From: CALGFI01 sp036374435
GTDB lineage: Bacteria > Actinomycetota > UBA4738 > HRBIN12
Direction: 5' to 3'
Length of the DNA: 11,099 nt
Assembly: GCA_036374435.1 (NCBI GenBank)
Contig: DASUTU010000075.1
Span: 1-11,099 of the forward strand
Shown here: one piece after another, positions 6,175-11,099 of the stretch
Layout of the letters: every line of letters starts with the position of its first letter
Position numbering within the stretch: position 1 is the first letter of the stretch
The notes under the pieces: generated by a model
Told to the model about the DNA's origin: nothing
The model's input: the letters and a program-made list of their open reading frames with translations, nothing else
Database searches by the model: none
Translations under genes and position numbers: made by a program

Positions 6175-6618
6175 CTAGGCGGTCTCTTCGCAACCGCGAA
6201 CCAGGTCCCGGCGGTCCGCGTAACAGACGTCCCGTCCGCCACCTCCTCGGACGATGTCCGCGCCGCCGCCCTTGGCGTCGATGACGTCCGCCCCGACCCC
6301 ACCGGACAACCGATCCTCGCCCGGTCCACCGATGAGCGTGTCGCCCTCGGCACCGCCTTTGAGGACGTCGCCGCCGGGGCCGCCGATCAGGAGGTCGCGT
6401 CCGCCTTCTCCGCGGAGCCGGTCGTCGCTTCGTCCGCCGGTCAATCGATCGCTTCCGTCCCTCCCGCAGAGGATGTCGGGTCCGTTCGTGCCGCGGAGGG
6501 CGTCGGCCTCGTTCGTGCCGACCTGCGTGCAGCTGCCTCCCGCGGTCGCGGGCGCGACCCCCAAGAGCCCGCCGGTGAGCAGCGCGCCGACCATCCAGAT
6601 GGCCGTGTGTCGCCTCAT
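6175..6618 (-). CDS. Secreted RTX-type calcium-binding repeat protein
   Basis: This is a 147-residue product with ATG at 6618 preceded by GGGAGCGATGGG. Residues 1-26 are a Sec signal peptide: MRRHT, a hydrophobic core, then VAPATA|GG. The mature part is made of nonapeptide-like repeats of the GGxGxDxLx type, for example GGPGGDVLKGGAEGDTLIGG and GGPGEDRLSGGVGADVI (about residues 35-125), which fold into a Ca-binding beta-roll in RTX/hemolysin-type proteins. Four cysteines (30, 51, 132, 143) sit in pairs near the two ends and could form capping disulfides. There is no catalytic domain, and it lacks the long C-terminal secretion signal of RTX toxins, so it is likely a small exported Ca-binding protein of unknown role. 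It converges on the SARP gene and is divergent from the cyclase-like ruin. Confidence 0.86.
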   Translation of the reverse strand: MRRHTAIWMVGALLTGGLLGVAPATAGGSCTQVGTNEADALRGTNGPDILCGRDGSDRLTGGRSDDRLRGEGGRDLLIGGPGGDVLKGGAEGDTLIGGPGEDRLSGGVGADVIDAKGGGADIVRGGGGRDVCYADRRDLVRGCEETA

Positions 6619-6824
6619 CCCATCGCTCCCTTCCAAACGAGGAATGACCTCGACGGTACGAGGCGAACTGGACGAGGCGGAAGTTGCCCCCGGGAGTAAC
6701 CGAATCGGGGTGACGGGTGTTGACAGGACCCGAACGCCTGAGCAACCGCGCCGTCGATGCGCGGATGACCGGATGCCGAACGTCGGGTGTCCGACCTCGT
6801 CCAGCGTGTCCGGTCCGGCCACAG

Positions 6825-6830
6825 TACGGT
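6825..6830 (+). promoter_or_regulatory. Possible -10 box for a leaderless transcript
   Basis: TACGGT (TAnnnT) ends 7 bp before the ATG at 6838, and there is no ribosome-binding site in between. That spacing is what leaderless actinobacterial mRNAs show. No good -35 box is visible. The remaining intergenic sequence (6619-6824) has an isolated TTGACA at 6720-6725 without a matching -10 box, and no other gene. Confidence 0.35.
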
Positions 6831-6837
6831 ACCGGGC

Positions 6838-7247
6838 ATGCGTCTGCCGTTCCGGTTGAGAGTGCGTCTCGAACCCCTCCTGGCGATCGGTACACGTCCC
6901 GGCGAGTCGGAGGCCGACCGAGGTGGTCGACGCGTCGTCATCGCCGGCGTCGTGATCACCTCGGTGCTGACGATCCCGACGGTCGTGTCCGACCTCAGTG
7001 CCGGGTATGCGTGGGTCGGCGTGGTGAACCTCGGGCTCATCGCGGCGGCGCCCGTGGCGCTGTTCGCGATCGCTGCGCGCCCGCATCTGCTCCGGCCGGC
7101 GATCACGCTGCTCTTCGGGCTTGTGTTCGTCACGCCGCTCGTCGAGACCGCCCTGTTCGGCGGGCTGATCCCGTCGGGCCTGGTTCCGATCTTCGGCATG
7201 ATCCTGGTGCTCGGCGCACTGATCCTGTTCGGGGTGGGGAGTGCGAT
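6838..7247 (+). pseudogene. Truncated membrane domain, probably of an adenylate/guanylate cyclase
   Basis: From ATG 6838 the frame encodes a short basic leader (MRLPFRLRVRLEPLLAIGTR), a charged ESEADRGGRR stretch and about four membrane helices (residues 33-50, 57-80, 88-108 and 112-135). This arrangement resembles the N-terminal membrane domain of actinobacterial membrane cyclases, where two more helices, HAMP and a cyclase domain would follow. The assignment is by resemblance only. Instead, coding similarity breaks off after GVGSAMATW, exactly where the DNA becomes similar to the DUF222/HNH gene. The frame then stays open to 8043, antisense to the deazaflavin gene, which is not a credible protein. 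It could still make a short four-helix membrane protein with a junk tail. Confidence 0.62.
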
Positions 7248-7321
7248 GGCCACCTGGGTGGTGCGACGCCCATCATCGGCACCTCGCTCGGATCGGAGCC
7301 CCGCCGCTCGCGGTGGCCTGA
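7248..7321 (+). pseudogene. Remnant of the 3' end of a DUF222/HNH gene
   Basis: Bases 7248-7276 match 1415-1443 of the DUF222/HNH gene at 26 of 29 positions and encode GWCDAHH of the HNH motif in frame 2. After an internal deletion of roughly 130 bp, 7278-7321 matches 1579-1622, the codons around GTPL through the TGA, with small compensating indels. The reading frame no longer continues through the whole scrap. It is a ruined second copy of the family joined to the truncated membrane gene. Bases 7322-7401 after it contain nothing recognisable. Confidence 0.72.
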
Positions 7322-7401
7322 CGACGACCCGCCCGGTTCCCGTTCGCTCACGCGCGTGCCGCTGCCATCCTCTCGATGCCCGCGTCAGATCTGGAGGACG
7401 G

Positions 7402-7809
7402 TCAGCGGCGTTCGAGCGCGATCACCGGGATCCGGCGCTTCGCCTTGGCCGGATAGTCGGCGAACCCGGGCCGGCGCTCGACCTGGCGGGCGTAGAGCGC
7501 ATCGCGCTCGCCGTCGTCCTGGATCTCGGTGGCGCGGACGGGGAGCGTCTCGGTTCCGACCACGATCTCGACGTCCGGGTTCGCCATGAGGTTGTGGTAC
7601 CAGTCGGGATGGGTCGTCGAGCCGTTGTTCGTGGCGCAGACGATGTACCGCTCGCCGTCCGGCAGGTACACGAGCGGGGTGACCCGCGGCCGTCCGGTCT
7701 TCCGCCCGACCGTGTGGAGGAGGAGCAGCGTCGCACCCTCGAAGTAGCCGCCGACCCGTCCCTCGTTCGCGCGGAACTCCTGGATGATCTGCTCGTTCCA
7801 CTCCGTCAT
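7402..7809 (-). CDS. Deazaflavin (F420)-dependent nitroreductase-family protein
   Basis: This is a 135-residue protein starting at ATG 7809 behind GAGGAGGA, chosen over a TTG at 7872 because the ribosome-binding site and the conserved N-terminus (MTEWNEQIIQEFRANEGRVGG) fit. It carries the family signatures LLLHTVGRKTGRPRVTPLVY (residues 29-48) and ATNNGSTTHPDWYHNLMANP (59-78), the split-barrel fold and F420-contacting region of Ddn-like proteins (DUF385 family). Members reduce quinones, nitroimidazoles or other substrates with F420H2; the exact substrate cannot be read from sequence. It has its own strand between the cyclase ruin and the ABM gene. Its presence implies that the host makes cofactor F420. 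Confidence 0.92.
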   Translation of the reverse strand: MTEWNEQIIQEFRANEGRVGGYFEGATLLLLHTVGRKTGRPRVTPLVYLPDGERYIVCATNNGSTTHPDWYHNLMANPDVEIVVGTETLPVRATEIQDDGERDALYARQVERRPGFADYPAKAKRRIPVIALERR

Positions 7810-7935
7810 CGCGATGTCCTCCTCGAGCACGGCCGCCGCGCGCGACGCCTGACGGCCCGTTGGTGGTGTCAACGCCCCCCGACGTCGTTCGATTCCTGCC
7901 CGGCGTTGGCTCGTCGTCGTGGGCTTGCGGCAAAG

Positions 7936-7944
7936 ACGTACACT
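7936..7944. promoter_or_regulatory. Half-operator similar to the TetR sites
   Basis: ACGTACACT repeats the right half of the operator found at 2377-2391 and 3922-3936, and the shared stretch is GACGTACAC from 7935. The left arm is missing. TACACT (7939-7944) could act as a -10 box for the ABM gene. A preceding GGGCTTG (7921-7927) also resembles GGGCTTG at 3911-3917 before operator O1. This may be a degenerate copy of the upstream control region of the paralogous MDR gene, or chance. Confidence 0.35.
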
Positions 7945-7954
7945 CGAGGTAGAC

Positions 7955-7999
7955 GCGATCCCCGTACGAGGGAGGAGAAGCCGAAGCTACGGGGATCGC
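7955..7999. repeat. 12-bp perfect inverted repeat in the ABM leader region
   Basis: GCGATCCCCGTA (7955-7966) and its exact complement (7988-7999) flank a 21-nt purine-rich loop. A second hairpin, TCGCTGG/CCAGCGA, follows at 8017-8032. Both lie in the 314-bp gap (7810-8123) between the divergent deazaflavin and ABM genes, 125 bp or more upstream of the ABM start codon. I see no gene in this gap and no match to a tRNA or to a known riboswitch core. A structured leader RNA or a regulator site is possible. Confidence 0.6.
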
Positions 8000-8123
8000 C
8001 TCCTCCGATCCTCTCATCGCTGGTCCCAGCGAAGGCTCGATGACCCGAGAGCATGCTGCTCCGGATCTGGCTCGAGTTGGCCCGGTTGGTCAGGGGCACC
8101 GAACCGACAAGAAGGGACACATC

Positions 8124-8429
8124 ATGAAGCACCTGCGCATCGCGACCTACGAGATCAAGACCGGCACGTTCGAGGACATCGCCAAGGTTGCGGAGGACGG
8201 CATGCTGCGTACGTTCCGCGACCAGCCCGGGTTCATCCGGTACGGACTCGCCGACCTCGGCGACAAGAAGTGCCTGTCCCTCAGCCTCTGGGAGACGCGA
8301 AGGGACGCCGAGTCGGCGATCCCCGTGGCCGCCAACTGGGTCCGCGAGAACCTCGAGGACCGGGTCGAGCTGAAGACGAACCAGGTCGGCGACCTCGCCT
8401 TCTACGAGGGCACGCTCGCCAAGGTCTGA
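8124..8429 (+). CDS. Small ABM-like (dimeric alpha/beta-barrel) protein
   Basis: This is a 101-residue protein with ATG at 8124 after AGAAGGGACA. The frame extends upstream to 8040, but that part looks like leader sequence. The pattern, an N-terminal strand (LRIATYEIKTG), a helix (EDIAKVAEDGMLRTFRDQPGF), the strand IRYGLADLGDKKCLSLSLWE, a helix beginning RRDAESAIPVAANWVRENLE, and a final strand LAFYEGTLAKV, fits the antibiotic-biosynthesis-monooxygenase (ABM) fold. Such proteins act as small cofactor-free monooxygenases, or more often have unknown roles. It shares orientation with the MDR paralogue 197 bp downstream, with a strong hairpin in between. Confidence 0.75.
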   Translation: MKHLRIATYEIKTGTFEDIAKVAEDGMLRTFRDQPGFIRYGLADLGDKKCLSLSLWETRRDAESAIPVAANWVRENLEDRVELKTNQVGDLAFYEGTLAKV

Positions 8430-8494
8430 TCCGACCGTACCGATCGTCGCGGCGTCCGCTCGGGCGCCGGGCCGGTCGTCGGGTCCGCCCTCTC

Positions 8495-8540
8495 CATCGC
8501 GTGATCCCCATGGCGACTCGCCATGGGGATCACGCTGATG
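8495..8540. terminator. Strong perfect hairpin between the ABM and MDR genes
   Basis: GCGTGATCCCCATGGCG (8499-8515) pairs without mismatch to 8519-8535 around the 3-nt loop ACT. With one bulged T, a further CATC/GATG extends the stem to 21 bp. It follows the ABM stop codon by about 65 bp and precedes the MDR start by about 87 bp. It could be a terminator or transcript-stabilising hairpin between the two genes. Only CTTT follows, not a real T-run, so an operator or repeat element is also possible. Confidence 0.6.
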
Positions 8541-8626
8541 CTTTGACCCGTCACGAGCGATCCGGGGGGAGGGACCGGAAGCGACCCGCCGGGAAGTCAC
8601 ACCACGACGAGAGCAAGGAGACGCCA

Positions 8627-9670
8627 ATGACCGAGAAGCAGGTAGCGATGCGAGCGATCACGATCGACCGCTACGGGCCGCCGGAGGTCCTCGAGCTCGA
8701 GGACGTCGAGCGACCGATCCCGGGCGAAGGAGAGGTCCTGGTGCGGGTCGCGGCCGGTTCGGCGAACCCGCGGGACTGGCACTTCATGCGGGGGCTGCCG
8801 TACATCGCGCGACCGCAGATCGGGCTGCGCAAGCCGAAGTTCCGCTTCCCGGGGAGCGACATCGCCGGCGTGGTCGAGGCGCTCGGCGACGGCGTCACGC
8901 GGTTCGCGCCGGGTGACGAGGTGTTCGGGCACGTGGAGTCGGGCGGGTTCTCGGAGTTCGTTTGCGCGCCCGAGGGGGTCCTGGCCCGCAAGCCGGCGAA
9001 CCTCACGTTCGAGGAGGCGGCGGTCGTGCCGCTCGCCGCGACGACCGCGCTCCAGGGGCTGCGTCGCGGCGGCCTCCGGGCGGGCCACCAGGTCCTGATC
9101 GTCGGCGCGTCCGGCGGCGTCGGGAGCTTCGCGGTGCAGATCGCGAGGGCGCTCGGAGCGCACGTCACCGGCGTGTGCAGCACCGGGAACGTCGACCTCG
9201 TCCGCTCGCTCGGCGCGGACGAGGTCGTCGACTACACCCGAGAGGACTTCACGGCCTTCGGGCCGAGATACGACGTGATCCTCCAGATCGGCGGGACGAC
9301 GTCGGCGAGGGCGTGCCGGCGAGCGCTGAAGCGCAACGGCGTCCTCGTCCTGAGCAGCGGCGACGGCGGTGGACGCTGGTTCGGCCCGATGGGGCGGATC
9401 GGCGCGTCGATGCTGCTGTCGCCGTTCGTCAGCCAGAAGCTCGGGCCCTTCACCGCGAAGGCGAGCGCCGAGGACCTCGACACGATCCGCATGATGATCG
9501 AGACGGGCGGGCTCAGGCCCGTGATGGAGCGGACCTACTCGCTGAGCGAGACCCCTGAGGCGATCCGTCAGGTCGAGACCGGTCACGTCCGCGGCAAACT
9601 GGCGGTCTCCGTGCGGCCGGACCTGTCGCGGGCGGATCACGCCAGCGAGCCCGAGCTCGCTCGACGCTGA
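8627..9670 (+). CDS. Zinc-independent MDR-family NAD(P)-dependent oxidoreductase, paralogue of 3991-4968
   Basis: This is a 347-residue protein with ATG at 8627 after AAGGAG; an internal ATG at 8648 aligns with the start of the first MDR protein. The GroES-like N-terminal domain (about 8-140) includes ALGDGVTRFAPGDEVFGHVE. The Rossmann domain includes QVLIVGASGGVGSFAVQIA (155-173) and GVCSTGNVDLVRSLGADEV. Zinc-binding cysteines are missing, as in quinone/enone reductases. It carries a charged C-terminal tail of about 17 residues that the paralogue lacks. Upstream is the ABM gene on the same strand, so the pair may work on related substrates, although the hairpin between them argues against a simple tight operon. 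The gene converges on the cyclase fusion. Confidence 0.92.
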   Translation: MTEKQVAMRAITIDRYGPPEVLELEDVERPIPGEGEVLVRVAAGSANPRDWHFMRGLPYIARPQIGLRKPKFRFPGSDIAGVVEALGDGVTRFAPGDEVFGHVESGGFSEFVCAPEGVLARKPANLTFEEAAVVPLAATTALQGLRRGGLRAGHQVLIVGASGGVGSFAVQIARALGAHVTGVCSTGNVDLVRSLGADEVVDYTREDFTAFGPRYDVILQIGGTTSARACRRALKRNGVLVLSSGDGGGRWFGPMGRIGASMLLSPFVSQKLGPFTAKASAEDLDTIRMMIETGGLRPVMERTYSLSETPEAIRQVETGHVRGKLAVSVRPDLSRADHASEPELARR

Positions 9671-9693
9671 AAAGAGGCGACGACCGTCGCCTC
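9670..9693 (-). terminator. Intrinsic terminator of the hydrolase-cyclase gene
   Basis: GAGGCGAC and GTCGCCTC form a perfect 8-bp stem with a 4-nt loop at 9674-9693. On the minus strand the stem is followed directly by TTTT (9673-9670), the expected layout for a rho-independent terminator of the leftward gene that stops at 9758. The stem may also slow rightward transcription from the MDR gene, whose stop codon it abuts. The rest of the 87-bp gap has no gene. Confidence 0.62.
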
Positions 9694-9757
9694 GACTGCA
9701 GCAGGGCCTCGGCATCTACCTCGTCGTGAAAGGGGTTCCGAGGCGACGCGCGAGGTG

Positions 9758-11098
9758 CTAGCGGGGCTCGCCCGCCACGCGGTACAGGTGCCAACGGTCG
9801 GGGACGCCCTTCAACTCCCGCTCGCCGGCGTCCTCGAACGCGAGGCCCGACCCCGCGGTGAGGTCCTTCACGGTCTGGGAGACCATGATCTCCGAGGCTC
9901 CGGCGTGGGCCATCACGCGGGCACCGATCGAGACGGACAGGCCGCTGCACTTGTCCTCGACGATCTCGCACTCGCCGGTGTGCAGGCCGGCGCGGACCTC
10001 GATCCCGAGCGGACGCACGGCGTCGACGATCTCCCGCGCGCACCGGATCGCGCGGCCGGGTCCGTCGAACCGGACGTAGAAGCCGTCCCCGGCCGTGTCC
10101 TGCTCGAACCCGCCGTGGCGGGTCAGCGCTCGCCGGACGACGGCGTGATGCTGTTCGACGAGCGCCTTCCAGCCGCGGTCGCCGAGGGCGGCCTGGCGCT
10201 CGGTGGACCCGACGATGTCCGTGAACAGCACCGTCGCGAAGATGCGGTCCGGGTCGTGTGCCGGGCGCGCTCCGGTCAGGAATTCCTCGACCTCGTCTGC
10301 GATCGCGTCGGCGTCGCCGACGAACGGGACGTGGTCGTCGCCGGGCAGCTCGACGAGCCGTGACCCCTCGATCGTGTCGGCCACGTACCGCGCCTGCGCC
10401 GACGGGACGATGCGGTCGCCCGAACGGTGGATCACGAGGGTGGGCACGTGGATCACGGGGAGCACCTCGCGCACGTCGAGGTCGGTGAAGATCCGCGCGA
10501 GCTCCTCGTACCCGCTCGGGCTGGCCACCGAGCGCTCGAACCGCGCCCACCACGCCACGAAGCGCTCGTCGCCCGCCACGGAAGGTGCCTGGATCGCGAG
10601 GTTCCGGCCGGTGCCCATCTCGGCCAGGAACCGCTCGAAGAAGGCCCGCTGCTCCTCGGCGGTCTTCCCGTGTGGGAAGTCGGGCGTCGCGACGGTCTTG
10701 GGGACGGGCGCGTAGAGGATCAGCGACGAGGTCCGCTCTGGGTGGGTGGCGGCGAACAGCATCGCCATGGCGGATGCCCGCGCACCGCCGAACACGACCG
10801 CCTGGTCGATGCCGGCCGCGTCCATGACCGCCCCGATGTCGTCGCGCTGGAGTTCGATCGTGGGCGGCTCGGGACCGCGATCGGACAGCCCCACGCTGCG
10901 CATGTCGAAGAGGATCAGCCGCGAACAGGCGGCGAGGCGCTCGAGGTAGTGCGCCCAGGCCGGCTCGTCCCACATCAGGTCGACGTTCGACCAGATCCCG
11001 CCCGAGTAGACGAGGTCCACCGGGCCGTCCCCGACGACCTGGTAGGCGATCGACGTGCCGTCCGGCGCCTTCGCGTACCGGGTCTCGGGCGCGTTCAC
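9758..11098 (-). CDS. Alpha/beta-hydrolase-like domain fused to a class III adenylate/guanylate cyclase
   Basis: The product is 446 residues from a GTG at 11098, at the very edge of the window. The N-terminus (VNAPETRYAKAPDGTSIAYQ) looks native, so the gene is probably complete or nearly so. Residues 1-275 are an alpha/beta-hydrolase fold with Asp228 and His256 in place, but the nucleophile elbow reads G-G-A-R-A (104-108), with Ala106 where the catalytic Ser should be. Residues about 284-446 are a class III cyclase with metal-binding Asp294 (FTDIVGST) and Asp338 (TAGDGF) and conserved Arg394 (IGARV). It probably makes cyclic AMP, with the dead hydrolase domain acting as a ligand sensor. Nucleotide specificity is not certain, as the usual adenine-selecting Lys is not in its standard place and the usual Asn is Ser390. 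No membrane segment is present, so it is likely cytoplasmic. Confidence 0.92.
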   Translation of the reverse strand: MNAPETRYAKAPDGTSIAYQVVGDGPVDLVYSGGIWSNVDLMWDEPAWAHYLERLAACSRLILFDMRSVGLSDRGPEPPTIELQRDDIGAVMDAAGIDQAVVFGGARASAMAMLFAATHPERTSSLILYAPVPKTVATPDFPHGKTAEEQRAFFERFLAEMGTGRNLAIQAPSVAGDERFVAWWARFERSVASPSGYEELARIFTDLDVREVLPVIHVPTLVIHRSGDRIVPSAQARYVADTIEGSRLVELPGDDHVPFVGDADAIADEVEEFLTGARPAHDPDRIFATVLFTDIVGSTERQAALGDRGWKALVEQHHAVVRRALTRHGGFEQDTAGDGFYVRFDGPGRAIRCAREIVDAVRPLGIEVRAGLHTGECEIVEDKCSGLSVSIGARVMAHAGASEIMVSQTVKDLTAGSGLAFEDAGERELKGVPDRWHLYRVAGEPR

Positions 11099-11099
11099 C

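Noticed and set aside
7867..7872. TTG at 7872 as the start of the deazaflavin nitroreductase-family gene
   Set aside because: ATG 7809 has a strong GAGGAGGA ribosome-binding site and begins at the conserved N-terminus. The extra 21 residues look non-conserved.
7322..8043. Continuation of the membrane-protein frame from 6838
   Set aside because: It is antisense to the deazaflavin nitroreductase-family gene, which has a clear ribosome-binding site and family motifs. The plus-strand product shows no recognisable domain.
7955..8123. tRNA or known riboswitch in the ABM leader
   Set aside because: There is no T-loop GGTTCGA-type motif, no cloverleaf spacing and no recognisable conserved riboswitch core, only unrelated hairpins.
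9513..10973. Long minus-strand frame overlapping the hydrolase-cyclase gene in another frame
   Set aside because: It is an out-of-frame shadow of the real cyclase gene, extremely Arg-rich and without motifs.
1..11099. CRISPR array, phage genes, IS transposase, toxin-antitoxin or other defence system
   Set aside because: No regularly spaced repeats, transposase or integrase motifs, or phage structural genes were seen. The only nuclease-like gene is the DUF222/HNH family member.

Overview
The window is high-GC DNA that looks actinobacterial. The evidence is a DUF222/HNH (13E12-type) gene carrying a Gram-positive/actinobacterial LexA box, a deazaflavin (F420)-dependent nitroreductase-family protein, a stand-alone SARP/BTAD regulator, a class III cyclase fused to an alpha/beta-hydrolase domain, GTG starts, and -10 boxes of the TAnnnT type. 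No named species can be justified. A Chloroflexota lineage with similar gene content cannot be excluded.

Layout, left to right. (1) The left edge holds the start of a minus-strand membrane protein that appears to carry a one-base frameshift. (2) 424-1622 is a DUF222/HNH nuclease-like gene with an SOS box at its 5' end. Its ancestral stop is out of frame, so the frame stays open antisense across the next gene. (3) 1663-3865 (minus) encodes a TetR-family repressor and a gamma-glutamyltranspeptidase-family enzyme, divergent from a zinc-less MDR oxidoreductase at 3991-4968. The operator GTGTAC-N3-GTACAC occurs in the tetR promoter and at least twice in the divergent promoter, so these three genes look like one self-contained regulon. 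(4) 5028-5102 is a perfect 17-bp inverted repeat between convergent genes. (5) 5140-5292 encodes a 50-residue DUF1059 metal-binding protein, divergent from a SARP/BTAD regulator (5356-6117). (6) 6175-6618 (minus) encodes a small secreted RTX-type Ca-binding repeat protein. (7) 6838-7321 is a gene ruin: the membrane half of a probable adenylate cyclase joined to a scrap of a second DUF222/HNH gene. (8) 7402-7809 (minus) is the deazaflavin nitroreductase-family protein. (9) After a 314-bp intergenic stretch rich in hairpins and carrying a half-operator, 8124-8429 encodes a small ABM-like protein. A strong hairpin separates it from a second MDR oxidoreductase (8627-9670), a paralogue of the first. 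(10) A terminator hairpin and a minus-strand alpha/beta-hydrolase-cyclase fusion (9758-11098) close the window.

How it fits together: most genes are stress, redox or signalling accessories rather than housekeeping functions. The best-supported local system is the TetR/GGT/MDR cassette with repeated, nearly identical operators. The MDR paralogue, with its ABM and Ddn-like neighbours, may be a duplicated or related redox module, and a half-operator upstream hints at cross-regulation. Traces of decay (frameshifts, a cyclase truncated at a DUF222/HNH fragment) suggest recombination between dispersed DUF222/HNH copies.
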